64,000 bases of DNA from Fistulifera solaris (GCA_030295235.1 AP026152.1:248001-312000); one strand, 5' to 3'; counted from the stretch's first letter, positions 23,283 to 34,648 are shown. Translations and numbers: made by a program. Notes: generated by a model from the sequence alone, not told the origin.

Positions 23283-23612
23283 TGTTGTAAGAAAAGGCAA
23301 AGGTTTATGCGGAGTAGTGACAATGATGTTTTGAGTTTTCAGGTTCTGCTGTGATGCAACAGGTCAACATGCGTGCAATGGGTGAAAGAAATGAAATGGA
23401 CACGTATTAAGTAAAGAAAATCCTAAAGACACTCCGGTACCAACCTTCCCGGTTTGTTTGATGATTTTTTGACGGTTGACGCAAGGTCGAACAGGGAAAT
23501 GCAGTGATCCTCCGTGATTTTATTTATTTTTTCTCTTTGCAAATAAATGCGACCATGATCATTGATACATTTTACGTTAGATAGGCGCCCTCTCTTTCAA
23601 TACAAGTACGAC
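23283..23612. promoter_or_regulatory. Divergent intergenic region (APE2 / P450)
   Basis: This 330-bp region separates the divergent starts of APE2 and the cytochrome P450. No gene is visible. The P450 frame is open upstream of its first ATG but contains none in phase. Confidence 0.3.
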
Positions 23613-25028
23613 ATGAGCCTTCCTTCCGATTCTGCCGACTTACTTTTGTACGCGACAGCCTGTTCTATCGCCTTGTCGACACTTTATTATATCGCGACAC
23701 GACACCCACGTTCGAACGTCCCGAATGCTCCGTTGGCCATTCCTCTCTTGGGCCACGCGTTGATTTTTCGAAAAAATCCGAATGACTTTTTTCGCAAAGC
23801 TCAAAGCGTGGTGGGTCCTGTCTTCCGGATCAATTTAGCGGGTCGTCGTATGATCATGGTGACATCTCCGGCTGTCATGGAAAAGGTGACAGCGGCCCCC
23901 GAAACGATCTTGTCATCCGAAACAGCCGTGCGTGAAATCGGATTTGATTACACCCTCGGATTATTCAATGTAACAGAAGGAACATCCTTTCATCGGAAAG
24001 TCTTGAAAAGCGATGCTCATGCGGCATTTTTGAAGCGAGTCATGTCGCAGTTACAGCACTCGTTTGACACGGAACTCTCTAAAACTCGGGCAAACAAAGG
24101 TCGTGTCGAAATTTCTGATTTATTTGTATTTTCGCGCCGGTCTTTTGTAAGGGCTTGTCTAGTAGCGTTTATTGGTAAAAACTTGGAGAGTGACGCTTTG
24201 ATTTCGGATATAATGATATTCATGGACCGAGTCGAAGACGCAACAGCCAAAGCGGCCGTTTTACCCAGATATCTCGCCATACCCCTCGTCCTAAGACCAG
24301 TTCAAGCACAACGGTTACAGCTACAGAAACGAATTGCTGCGTTGCTGGAACCAATGCTACAATCAGCATCAGCAGAAGGGCCCTGGTTGAACCAATTCCG
24401 ACATCTCCCCCAACAAGACGGGGCAGCTGTGGCTGCGGAGCTTGTTATCGGATTAGTCTTTGCGGCTCACAAAAACCCATCCATAGCAGCAGCTCAATCT
24501 CTTATTTATGTTTTACAGTACAGTGAGAACAACTTGGACCTCCAAAAGGAAGCCAAGCTCGTGGCCCGAGGAGAGCTGCCGGATCGCACTCCGCATTTAT
24601 ACGCCAATGTACGGGAAACTCTCCGACTTACCAGCTTATCCATTGGATCCATTCGCACCGTTATGTGCGACCGTTTTGATGCAACTTCGGAAGATGGCAC
24701 AATCTACACGTTTCTAAAGGGAGAATCGGTGTGTGTCGCCCACAATGTTATGGACACGGATCCGTCCAGATGGAGCGATGCGTCCAGCTTCGTGCCCAAT
24801 CGGTTTCTGGAAAAACATCCACAATACCTGGTTTTCTCGAGAGGGATACACAAATGCCCGGGTGAAAGAATCGCGATGACCATGGTGCAGATCCTGTTGG
24901 CTCTGTTTCTGGATCGGAATGCCCGGCTGGAGGGCCCGGTTCCCGGACTGGATTTTGAGAGAACCACGGTTGCGCAGCGTGCCGGTCCTGTGCGTATTTC
25001 ACTGGACTACCGAGGATCATCGTTTTGA
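23613..25028 (+). CDS. Cytochrome P450 with an atypical I-helix (CYP51/CYP7-clan-like)
   Basis: The single exon encodes 471 aa from ATG 23613. An N-terminal membrane anchor (LLLYATACSIALSTLYYIA) is followed by a proline-rich hinge (NVPNAPLAIPLLGHALIF). The K-helix ExxR is visible (NVRETLRL), as is the haem-binding loop VFSRGIHKCPGERIA (FxxGxHxCxG) with the thiolate Cys. The I-helix reads LVIGLVFAAHKNPSIAAAQ: the usual AGx[D/E]T oxygen-activation motif is replaced by AAHKN, with Asn where Thr is normal. Asn at this place is known from CYP7/CYP8-clan enzymes and from P450s that isomerise rather than hydroxylate. The loop layout and short spacing resemble the CYP51/CYP7 branch, so a sterol or oxylipin substrate is conceivable but unproven. 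No frame breaks were seen. Confidence 0.9.
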   Translation: MSLPSDSADLLLYATACSIALSTLYYIATRHPRSNVPNAPLAIPLLGHALIFRKNPNDFFRKAQSVVGPVFRINLAGRRMIMVTSPAVMEKVTAAPETILSSETAVREIGFDYTLGLFNVTEGTSFHRKVLKSDAHAAFLKRVMSQLQHSFDTELSKTRANKGRVEISDLFVFSRRSFVRACLVAFIGKNLESDALISDIMIFMDRVEDATAKAAVLPRYLAIPLVLRPVQAQRLQLQKRIAALLEPMLQSASAEGPWLNQFRHLPQQDGAAVAAELVIGLVFAAHKNPSIAAAQSLIYVLQYSENNLDLQKEAKLVARGELPDRTPHLYANVRETLRLTSLSIGSIRTVMCDRFDATSEDGTIYTFLKGESVCVAHNVMDTDPSRWSDASSFVPNRFLEKHPQYLVFSRGIHKCPGERIAMTMVQILLALFLDRNARLEGPVPGLDFERTTVAQRAGPVRISLDYRGSSF

Positions 25029-25317
25029 GTATTCGTTTTTCATTTCAATGTTGCATGGATTTGATATTGTTCCTGGGATGATGCATCTTCAGCTCTAGCA
25101 ATCGTGTGTACAGTAAGGCTCAAAGTAAGTTGTTTACTGTGGTTTAAGGAGTACTGGATACTGGTACTAAGATTTTCGAAGAACTTCAAGATTTTCGTGG
25201 CGCTCTTTTCGTTGCTGTTTGTCAAGTTATGCGAACCGCTTCATGAAGTTTACGGAACGAGAAAAGATTTTCGACTTTCGGCACGGATCTCACCGTGGTT
25301 GACACAAGCCATTAACC

Positions 25318-26467
25318 ATGTTCTTTCGCAAGTTATCTACATGCTTCATTCCAGCATATTCCTACCGCACAAGTCGCTTGACAAGCACCATGAGTATCGC
25401 CAAAGGTCGACTGGAGCAGTCTCGCTCGAATGCAGGCACCTCAATCGCTGGCACAGGAATCGCGGCTTCGCAACCGCTCCTGCTCACAGGCGATGAGTTC
25501 CATGTTTCCAATGATGGAATTGCGCGGAGCTTGTACGAAATTGACGGCAGCTATTCCATCGCCATCGAAGAGCTCTATGATCTGAAACACAACAAAAAGA
25601 ACTTTGTCGTTCGTCAGCAGATCGGTTCGCAACTGTCGAGCGAAAAAGGAATCGATGTACTCTCGAGAAATGCTCGAGGGGTGGTTCCGTTGGGGAGGTG
25701 TCTGGCAGCTGTCGAAATTCAAGAGATTGAAGAGCACGATTTATTTCTTGGTGAAGCTGGCACAGGGTCAACAACATGGGAATCGTCCATCGCAATGGCA
25801 TTGTTCTTTCACGAAAATCCCGAGGCTCTTTTCGGTAACGTTGTTGAAGTGGGTTGTGGAGTTGGTTTAGGAGGAATTTTGAACGCATGGACGAAATATT
25901 CGTCGCCTTTCATGTCTTCCTTGGGTGGATCCATCACCTTGACAGACGGAAATGATAAAGTGCTGACGCAGTGCCAAGAAAACTTGATATCGAATTACAG
26001 TTTATTCCAGTACAACTATCATGACATATCCACCAAAAAAACTAGAATGGCACGAATATCCTGGAAAATACAACTCCATGCGGGCATCCTTTGATACTGT
26101 GGTTGGGTGCGATTGCGCGTATCGGTACAAGGATATCGATGCGCTAAGCGAGACCATGAGTGATCTTTTGGCGCCAGGTGGAACAATTCATTTTTTTGCA
26201 CCTTACAATCGAAGTACTTTATATGATTTGATTCGCGTTCTGAAAGACGGTCTCGGATTAAACGTTCTCCTGGATTGGATTGACCTAAACCGATACCGTT
26301 TGAAACCAGGATGTAGAAGCAAATTGCCAAGCGAAGCAATCTCATTTGACGACTGCCTTTACGCTTCAAAAGCGACGGCAAAAATACTCCATATTATAGC
26401 ATCGAAGAAGACCGAAAGCGGTAGAATAGCAAATTCAGACACACGTGACATGCACGCTATCGATTAG
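25318..26467 (+). CDS. Putative METTL21-like (Methyltransf_16) S-adenosylmethionine methyltransferase
   Basis: The single exon encodes 382 aa after a one-base correction. The SAM-binding motif I is NVVEVGCGVGLGGI (about residue 180), followed by acidic motif SITLTDGNDKVLTQCQENL, a motif IV-like FDTVVGCDCAYRYKDID and post-IV LLAPGGTIHFFAPYNR. This order is typical of the family-16 protein lysine methyltransferases. The N-terminus MFFRKLSTCFIPAYSYRTSR is basic and lacks acidic residues, which suggests a mitochondrial presequence. The frame shifts by +1 in a run of seven A (26035-26041): removing one A, or adding two, fuses YNYHDISTKK to LEWHEYPGKYNS. I regard this as sequence error. The substrate is unknown. 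The DxxY-type motif (DCAY) fits a lysine-methyltransferase role, which is inference. Confidence 0.75.
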
Positions 26468-26560
26468 ACTCAAATCCATGCCGTTTAATGCATAAAATTC
26501 ATATCCAGAATCGTCGGTCGCATACGCCCTAACTTGTCGTCGTTTCCGTTTTTGTCAAAT

Positions 26561-29500
26561 CTATTCTGGTGTTTTTAGGAGAGAAAGGATTTCATCTAAT
26601 GACTTCTGCATACGTTCCACTCGATCTTCTAAGCGTTTAAAATCCTCAAGCGTCAGAGTTGAATCCCGCAAAATCATTTGGGGCTTTGAAATCGGTCGGA
26701 AGAAACGGTATGAAAGCAAAGCAGCCATGCAGAAGCCAGCAATTTTAATGAAAGACAACGGAGAAGCCGGTGTTCTTTCGCTCGTCTTCATGGTTTCGTC
26801 AGGGCCTGTAGCATCTGATTTAGTCGGCGCTTCAGTTCCTCCAGCTTCGATACACGCTTTTCGAACGTAATCGAACAAGTTCCGGTGCACCGCTGAAGCT
26901 TCTTCAATGGCGCTGGAACGAATCTTGCTTTTCAAAATTGTACTCTTGCGGAATGTTACAGCAACCCCAACCTCGACGAGAATGTCATTTTCGCTGCTAC
27001 TCCGAGCTACCCACCTCACCTCCACAAAAAAAGCATTCAGAGTAAGGAATGCCCTCAAAATCAATAGTCATACTCATCACACATTTGTCCTGACCTTCTA
27101 TCCGGCAAAATTGAGTCTGAAAGAAAATGGTTAATGCGACGATTCTTTTCAATGCTTCTTTGTCCTTTTTGGTATCAATGCAGACGTACCTGTCTAACTT
27201 CTGCAATGGGTGGTCCGATGTAGAGATGTGTTTTCCTCTTCACTCTGTACTGAACGGAGCGCTTTTGATCGTATTGCTCCTTATCCGATGGATTTTCGCA
27301 TTTGGTGGGGTCCCAAGGACCCACCTCTACATCCAGACAAGTCTCCTTGAGCCAAGTTTCGTACAAAGACTTCTCCCAAACTATCTCGTAGAACCGCTGC
27401 ACAGATATATTATTCAGTTGGCGGCTCAAAACTTGGTCCATTTGCTCTAAAATCTTGTCCGGCAAGATGGTTTTTGTCGCAATATCACCCGTAGATGTGC
27501 CTTCAACATGGCTTAGCTGTCTCTGCACTCTCTCATTCTCAATCGCTTTCAATTTCTTCTTCGCTTTATTGACGCTGTCTGTAAGTAGCTCAAAAGCCTG
27601 CTGTGCACGCAGAATGCCGTGTGTGCCAAAATTCAAAACCGTTGCCTTGCCGTCTTTATTCTGAACAAAAACACGAATAAATTCACGGCTGCTCTTCCAT
27701 GAAACTGATTCCAGTTCAAGTTTATTGATTTCAGGTCCCATTTGTAGTGAAACGCGCTTTCCTTTCCAACTTGAAAACCAGATGGTTGTATCAGATAGGA
27801 AGATTACACCGTAAGAAAAGTTCAACATATTGTCGATATCGCCAAATGAACATGGAAAGTACATAGGTTTTACTCCTTCCGACGGCTTTTCAATATCGTG
27901 CTTATCGGTCCAAAAGTACGAGAGGAAGAGGTCGGTGGTTGCCCCGCGACCCGATGCATTTCGGTAGCGTCGTCGCATCCTTTTCCGAAAACTTAGCTTC
28001 TCACGTATCGAATCATGCACTCCTAGCATTCCATTACCCTTTATGGGCAGTCCCATCCACTTTGTTAATTGCCCATCTGAATCATCTCCACCCCCGGTAG
28101 ATATTGAAAGCAATACGTCCTCTTCGTCCTGAGATTTACTCTTACTCTGAGCTACTGCTAAGTCATTCTCTCCGCCAAGATAGGAGCTGTCATTAAAACT
28201 GGAGTCCTCCATTGAAATGTCGCTTTCCGTGCAACCCTCATCTACAAAAATTTCCTCTCCATTCTCAGAAGCTTCGTTGTCTTCAAAACTTGTCAGAATA
28301 TTGGCAGAATCGGTGTCGCAACTGTGAGTACGTTGCTCGCAATAGCAAGATTTTCACCACAATGTTCTCCGCAGAAATGAGTCAATTTTGCACGGTAATG
28401 ATCTGCTCTATTTTTCATAGCATCGACGTGTAGTTGCGGCAAAATTTCTGATGTATTGAACGACAAGGTTTCAAGTGTCCTCTCACGTGATGAAATTACT
28501 AGCGAAAGCAGCTGTCCTATCACCTATTCATTTCCCCCCAGCCGCCTTCATCTTCTTTGTCGAATTGAGCACTCAAACGCTCTGCGTTATCGCGGTATTT
28601 GTCACATAAGCGCATCATTTCTTTACTTGCGGAATCCAGGACCTGACGAGACTTAATCTCCTTCTCATCAGCTTGTTCTAAGTTGTTTTGAGCCAGGCTT
28701 GCCCTGGTTGAAGGATTTAACATACTCAAAGCATGTTCTCCGCCATTTGGTAAGGCAGACAACATGGTCGCAATATGCCTTGAAACGTGTTTGTTAATGG
28801 ACGACGGGCTCGAAGCTTCACTTTCTTTGTGGTCGATCGAAGATACTCTTTCTCGTGCTCTTGCCTGCTCATCTGTTGTCAAAAGGTATAGCTGACGAGC
28901 TCTTGACTTTGTGCGCGCTGAATCGCAAAGTTGCTTGTAAAGCATCTCCTCGCTATTTGACGCAGCAGTCAGCAACTTGTCTCCATACGTGATAATGTCG
29001 GAAATGTGCGTTCGAAATAATTGTCGCACTTCCAAGGCACAGGAACTTGCTGCATTTGCTTCAACAAAAATGTAAGACGAAATCCCATGTAAAAGTTCCA
29101 CAATATGGGTTGCATCTTGATCTTTGAGTTCCCCGCAAACGGTCTGCAAGCTTTTCATTTGGGATTCATTCTTCAAAGAAATTTCATTTAAGCTTTTACT
29201 CAGATCATCAAGACCAGACGAGATGTATTCGATAAAAGCGGCGAAAACACGAAAGTGCTGGACCCTAGCCGCTCGATCCGTGACCCGTGATCGAAACGTA
29301 TCTCGAAGAATTCCTATCTCTTGCGGAAGTCCTAATGTTTCCGCATCCATCACCCCCGATCCTTCTTCATAACGAGACGAGTTGCTGGACGATGATCGTC
29401 GTCGGGTATGTTCGGCAATATCTCTTCTTTCTTTTTCTGCTCCTGTTATGCTCTCTACAATGTCTTTCTTAACACTATGTATGACCTCTTGTGCTGTTTG

Positions 29501-30370
29501 TCGCAATGACTGGACTCCTAACGCAAGTACCGATGTCGTAAAATGCATACGATGATCTTCCAGGAGTTGCAGCGACTCGAGAGCTACTTTCTCCATCTCT
29601 ATGCATTGATCGCTCGCTTCTTTCTCCCATTCATTAAATTTTGAGTAACGAAGCTTTTGCTGCTGCAAATCTTCACACATACTCTTCAAAGAGACTGGCA
29701 TATTTCCTTCATTCTTTTGTCCATTGGCTGCCCATTCTCGTGCCGCTTGTTCCGCCGCCTGCAGAGACCGATCGTAGGTTTTCGCAAGTCGTTCCGTACT
29801 TTGACGAACGAGAACGCAGGTTCGCCGACTGGTAAGATATTTTTCACGGATACCCTGCAACGCATCCGAGTACGCTTGTAGCAAGCTTTTGAATGGCATG
29901 CCGATCTCGGTACGCAACGAGTTGGCAAGCTTCGATGTACTACCGCTCCAAAAGACCAAGGATTGCTGTACATCGGAGGCATCTCTGCCAATTTCTTTCA
30001 AATATTGCCCCGCTTTTAACAGTGATTGTGAAAATTCATCATAAGCACGCGATACTTGGAGCAGCAAAACAGTAGCTCGACCGTAAAGACCGGTTAATAT
30101 ACGGCCTCGTTCCACGAGTGCAAGAAGGACGCAGCCGTGTTGCGCTTCCTTGGTTCCCGCAATAACATCTTTACACGGAGAGAAAAGAGCCGAGGTAGGG
30201 CTTTTTAAAGCAGTCGCCCACTCAATTTTTTCCTTCGTTGCATGAGAACTCTCCTCAGCAGTCGACGCGTTGCCGTTTTCATCACTATTTTCTGACCTTT
30301 CTTCCGTTTGCTCGGCAATACTATCGGATATTGACCGATCCAGAGGCGTGGCTTTTACGACCTCGGGCAT
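26561..30370 (-). CDS. BAR-like/GRAM/VASt lipid-transfer protein (LAM/GRAMD1-like)
   Basis: I join three coding segments: 30370-28524, 28321-27190 and 27116-26561. The introns are 28523-28322 (202 bp, gtgata...cacag) and 27189-27117 (73 bp). With one base removed from a run of seven at 27026-27032 the sum is exactly 1177 aa. The first 600 residues are almost entirely helical (LLQVSRAYDEFSQSLLKAGQ..., SLLQAYSDALQGIREKYLTSR...) and resemble a BAR-type membrane-bending bundle. A GRAM domain follows (FPCSFGDIDNMLNFSYGVIFLSDTTIWF), then a VASt sterol-binding domain (SVQRFYEIVWEKSLYETWLK, YIGPPIAEVRQTQF, VARSSSENDILVEVGVAVTF). A single C-terminal membrane anchor (FIKIAGFCMAALLSY) and a short coiled coil end the protein. 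The family moves sterols or other lipids at ER contact sites. The first in-frame ATG is 30370, but the frame is open to a possible splice acceptor near 30420, so an upstream exon may exist. Confidence 0.75.
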
Positions 30371-30807
30371 CTTATGAATAAGTGGCGTGATAACGGCGGA
30401 GTAGATATCCAAAAGCCAGACCTGTTTGAATTACAAAATGATTTTGCGAGACGTCGCGAATCTATCTATAAAATAGATGACATGTTCAGGATTTCCGCGA
30501 AAGATCCGTGATCCGTGATTCATTCAGTACATTAAACACTATAGTAAAACTCTGTTTAGGTCTCGTCCACTCTATCACCAAGTGTGTAGGATAGTTGAAA
30601 GTACGGAACTAAGGACATCAAATTTCGAAATAATCATAACATCAGTTCTCATCTCTAAGCAATTTAAAAGACCTTGTGAACCGTGATCACATCAATCATT
30701 TGATGTGGTATGAAAGAATCCTTTACTATGCGGATTTCTATTGCGCAGCTTCCTATTGTGCGCCGGGCTCTCGGCTGCTCGATCATATTTGTAAATAAAT
30801 TGTTGAA
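30371..30807. other. Intergenic region upstream of the BAR/GRAM gene
   Basis: This 437-bp stretch lies between the lipid-transfer gene and the stop of the propeller gene, both on the minus strand. It may hold a 5' exon and intron of the former: an acceptor-like pyrimidine/AG context occurs near 30421. Nothing else is visible. Confidence 0.3.
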
Positions 30808-32433
30808 TCATAGGATGAACGTAAGAATGCATGCTACCGGAACCGTTGCGAAAGGAGATAAAGCCGTGACCGTTGAAGCATTCGCTATTGCATCGGGACC
30901 TAGCATAGATGGAGCACTCGTTCGTGTCGGTGTGCTTATAGGTGAGCAACCGGGTGTATCCGTGGGGACGACTGCTTGGTCCTCATCCGTCAAGAAACCG
31001 AAGGCGTACCCAGTGGCACCGATCGAGGCAACGCTTCCGGCCAGTAATAAGCGAGTTCCGTTCGTGGAAAGCGACATGGAGGAGGGAATGAAGCCGCCTG
31101 GAAAGTTGCTAAATCGCCAAATGAAATCCGACGTTAAGGCATCCACACACACCAGGTCTCCACTACAAGTAAAAGAATACAACGAGGAACCATCCGGACT
31201 TAAAATTGCCGGGATAGTCGGACAGAGCGTGGCACGCCATAAAATGCGATCTTCAGGGATTGAATATGCTTCTGTCACCGCATTCAAGCTGTTTGTTGCG
31301 TAAATAATATTTCCATCGGGAGAGATCAGTGGACCGAATTTTGTAGCTATTCCAGCGAGTCAAGTCAGAAAGGAAATGGAATGGAAGCGACTACAAAAAT
31401 ACGTTCACTTACCGTCCGTTATTTGATCCGTCACAATTTGAGCTGGAAAGAAAACAAAATCAGCTTGGCTCCGATACAAGCCACGGCTGTCACCCGTCCG
31501 TAACGTATATACATGCTGTTGGTCCGGGCTAATCACCAAGCCGACATTGGTCGTTTCTCCCAATATTGGTCCACTGGATCCTGTCAGAACACCGGAAGTC
31601 AGGTTGTAGACGGTCAACGGGTACCCTTTCCCTGTCGCCTGGTTCACAGCGAGAAGAGAGTCTTCTGTGGTCGCCACTTGATCGGTTTTCAAGTCCGTCG
31701 CAGACCATAGCATGCGACCAGTGGGATCGAGGACGACGATCCCGTCTGTCATACTGCAATAAACAATAGTATCGGACGTGGAATTCTTTGATTGAGGTAC
31801 AATTAAGGGCGAAATCCCCTTGTTGGATTGACGGGCCACACTGTTCGACCACACCACGTCTAGGCTCTCGGTCGACACCCCGTGAATTCCAACGTTATTT
31901 TCCCGATCGGCCCGAAAAGGACTCACCACCAATATCCTTTCGTCGCTCGTGAGTGAGCAAGCACCCACTTTGCTGCGACCCGATGTAATTAACTTCGAAT
32001 TGACAATTTTACCCGTCTTGGACTTCAATTTATAAACCCATGATTCCGATGAGCTTTCGACGCCGACGGGACGATTTATTGTCAAGTAGATGTTACCTTT
32101 CGAATCTCCTGAGATCCCTTCGATACTTGAATCTTTGATAGTCGTGTTGAAAAAGACTTTTTGGGGATGGTAATCCCTGGCCCAAAGTGAATAGAATGGG
32201 AAGACTGAGAACGCTGACGAAAAAATGAAGAACGTTTGCTATTCTCGTTAACATGTTGGGAAAATGTCGTTTTCTTTCGTCGTGCCAGATAAAAGGTCAG
32301 CTGTCGTTATTACTTCTTGCCGACATGCACCAGAGTTACCTTGAATGAATACTTCTTTGTCTTCCAATCGTATTGTTGATGACTTCAGCGGCAATAATTC
32401 TTCTTTGCGGTGCCTGTTTGTTGGCATCGGCAT
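30808..32433 (-). CDS. PQQ-like beta-propeller protein, probably membrane-anchored at the cell surface
   Basis: There are three exons: 32433-32340, 32213-31413 and 31346-30808. Introns of 126 and 66 bp are both GT-AG, and the exons sum to 477 aa with no frame breaks. A short basic cytosolic tail (MPMPTNRHRKEELL) precedes a hydrophobic segment (AFSVFPFYSLWA). The remainder is built of repeated beta-propeller blades with the PQQ/quinoprotein-like pattern (DSKGNIYLTINR, SDTIVYCSMTDGIVVLDPTGRMLWSA-like, ISPDQQHVYTL, LISPDGNIIYATNS, LSPDGSSLYSFTCSGDLVCVD). No catalytic quinoprotein residues were recognised, so a binding or scaffold role is more likely. The C-terminus (ANASTVTALSPFATVPVACILTFIL-like) is a small-residue site followed by a hydrophobic tail, compatible with a GPI signal. 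The ligand is unknown. Confidence 0.75.
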
Positions 32434-32692
32434 TCTGTACTTTGTAAGTCTATAATAATAAGTTATCGCACCGGTGACATTTCAGTCCCTGTCAGTAATC
32501 AATCAAGAATCCTTTGGCTTTCAGTCACAAAAACTATGTCATACTTCTTCACGTCATTCTCATCTGCCACAAGCCTTTCGCAAAAAGTTCAATCATACCA
32601 TTTACTAAAACTTCTCTTAGATTAATTAAACCCGCAAATATCAGCGACGTCCAGTATCCTTTGTCTCGTGCTGACACGTAGATCACCAAAAC

Positions 32693-33832
32693 TTAACCAA
32701 GCAAGGTCGGTTTGTATCGGAGCCCGTAACCGTCTTCGTACACACCCAGTGCTCCCGCACGAAGAGCCCAAGCATTCTTCCCGGTACCACTGACAACTTG
32801 CTTCATATCGCGAAGAAAAATGAGCTGCTGTTGCAGATCTTTCGGGATATGGGGGCACGTGTCACAAAGGTGCGTATTGGACATGCTCAATGCCATCTGG
32901 TACACGCCCTCGAGTTTCGATGGGAAATAGACCGCTCCCCGCGAGCGCTTATCGGGTGGAACGAGCGCGCAGTGCATACAGCGGATACCCACTTGTCCTA
33001 CGACAATGGGTTTGTTTCGCCCTGTGCGGCCGCTTGGCTTTCCTGCAATAATAGAAATGTAAGATGAAGATGATACACAGATAATTTCCCCTCGAAGTCA
33101 AATTATTCTCACCTCCTCATTTGCTTCGAAAAATTGAATCTGTTTTCGGAGTAATACATGATAGTCTATTAGGAGCGAAGTGTCGTGAGGACTCCGTCTT
33201 GCAATCGCATTTTGAGCTTAATCATCGCCCAAACACTCACCTGTCAAATACTTTCCATCACAGGATAGATAAAGAATATTTGGAGGTCGTCCTGTTATTG
33301 AAGAATGGAATAAAGCAGGATTAGCAAGCAAAGAACGGCGTGCGGACTAGCAACAAATCGACGATCTCAACAATATAGTTTTCCTGAGTTTTGTTTGTCA
33401 TTACAGTAGCCAGTGATGCTTCATCTTAAAACTTGAATCATGGAGCAGTAATGCAAAACATTGTCGCGTACCTGTCATGATATGTTCAATGGACGGAGTA
33501 ATGACGCTGGGTGATTCCTCGGGCTCGTTTTCCGTCAAAGCCAGCCATTCATCATCGGCCAGTGCCATTAAATCCTCTTCCATTTCATTATTCAGGGTCG
33601 GCTCCGTGTCCATCTGCATCTGGTTAGCTTCAAACATTGCAGGTTCCAAGATTGAATCGTTTATAAAATGATCTCGGAGTATGTCTTCGATCGGGAAGCT
33701 TTTTTTTTGTTCATCGATCTGCAAATAAAACGCTTCGGCCGTGTGTGCGGATTGCGGATTGCGGATGCGGATGCGAATAACGCCGTGTTCTTTCGGCTTC
33801 GCGGACTTTTTTTGGCGCGTGACATCTGGCAT
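32693..33832 (-). CDS. Small protein with a diatom-type Cys/His (zinc-binding-like) domain
   Basis: The two exons, 33832-33472 and 33042-32693, are joined across a 429-bp intron (gtacgc...ttgcag) in phase 1 and give 236 aa. The first exon encodes a basic start (MPDVTRQKKSAKPKEHG), an acidic middle and no known domain. The second encodes KPSGRTGRNKPIVVGQVGIRCMHCA, then RGAVYFPSKLEGVYQMA and THLCDTCPHIPKDLQ. The spaced CxxC / HxCxxC-H residues suggest a metal site. I recall this CxHC...YxPS...HLxxxCPxIP module from several diatom proteins of unknown function. It is compact and internally consistent, but the function is unknown. The long intron could hide another exon, and the two exons could belong to different genes, although the phases and total length fit one gene. 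Confidence 0.6.
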
Positions 33833-34125
33833 TTGCAAGTTGATTATAAGTAATCAATGGGAGTCATTTTACAGGGTATACGTTTTAAAGTAGTGACTTC
33901 TTCTGATAGATCCACAAATTTCGGAGTACGTACTAAATATGACTACACTAAGTGCCCAGTGTTTGGCACTACTCTAAACATGACACAGCTCTGTATAGTC
34001 TGTACGGCTCTGTACGAGACACAAAGAACATTGACGATGGACGTCAGAAAAACGAAGTGATAAAGTTTTCGGATGACGCCATATCCCAACGGAATCCTAA
34101 CCCTACTCTAAAGTCGAATTAATTT

Positions 34126-34334
34126 TTAATTCGACTTCAAGTCGAATTAACTTTTTGTGTAGGCTTCCAGTAGGTTTTCTACGTCTGCGACATTTGATTC
34201 CAGCCGCATTTAGGGCAAAATCAGAAAGTCTGGCTGTCGTTACTGTGAAAAGTACTGGTGGAGAACATGTCGCACACGTATAAAACCTACTGGATCCTAC
34301 ACAAAAAAATAATTCGACTCTTAAGTCGAATTAA
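34126..34334. mobile_element. Foldback MITE with compound palindromic ends (about 209 bp)
   Basis: The element has long inverted ends of about 70 bp: gtgtagg-ttccagtaggtttt on the left (34157 onward) matches the reverse complement of aaaacctactggatcctacac on the right (ending near 34302). Outside these each end carries its own small palindrome, ttaattcgactt joined to aagtcgaattaa. A further aagtcgaattaa copy lies immediately outside the left end (34111-34122), so three alternating copies sit side by side. There is no coding sequence. The family is not identified; TA/TTA-type target duplication is possible but masked by the palindrome. It lies about 315 bp upstream of the TPP2 start. Confidence 0.65.
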
Positions 34335-34648
34335 GGGCAAAAACTGGTTCTGAGCCCACAGAAAAATTCCTTAGGGATATACAAGCAGACGCTAGACGCC
34401 AAACGGAAAATCTGGCGTCCACGCGGCTCTGCGCTGCAGCCTGCAGCCGCAGCCCCGCCGCCGCCGCGCCGGCCGGCTTCGCGCGCGTCTGCCATTCGTT
34501 CACCAATTAGACACTCGATCCGATCTTATCCAAACAAACGAAAAAAGAAACACTCTTTCATGACGAACCAGACATCTGTATAACGCCCTGGTAGCGGGAA
34601 ATCAATTCAACAAAAGTCCATTATTTCTTTCCACTCGGTCACACAGCC
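34335..34648. promoter_or_regulatory. TPP2 upstream region with a GC-rich patch
   Basis: A GC-rich block lies at about 34395-34500, containing several cgcc/gcc repeats and the palindrome ccggccgg-like core. It sits between the MITE and the TPP2 start, in a window that otherwise averages near-even base composition. No gene is visible. It may be the core promoter or 5' UTR of TPP2. Confidence 0.3.

Noticed and set aside
28322-28523. A 76-codon open frame on the minus strand between the BAR-like and GRAM parts, read as an extra exon
   Set aside because: Using it as an exon needs two unexplained frame changes. A single GT-AG intron over the same interval gives an integral protein with no errors.
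32248-32339. Continuation of the first propeller exon through to DIFPTC as a separate small protein
   Set aside because: A GT donor at 32339 and an AG acceptor at 32214 join the N-terminus to the propeller in phase. The extension has no independent support.
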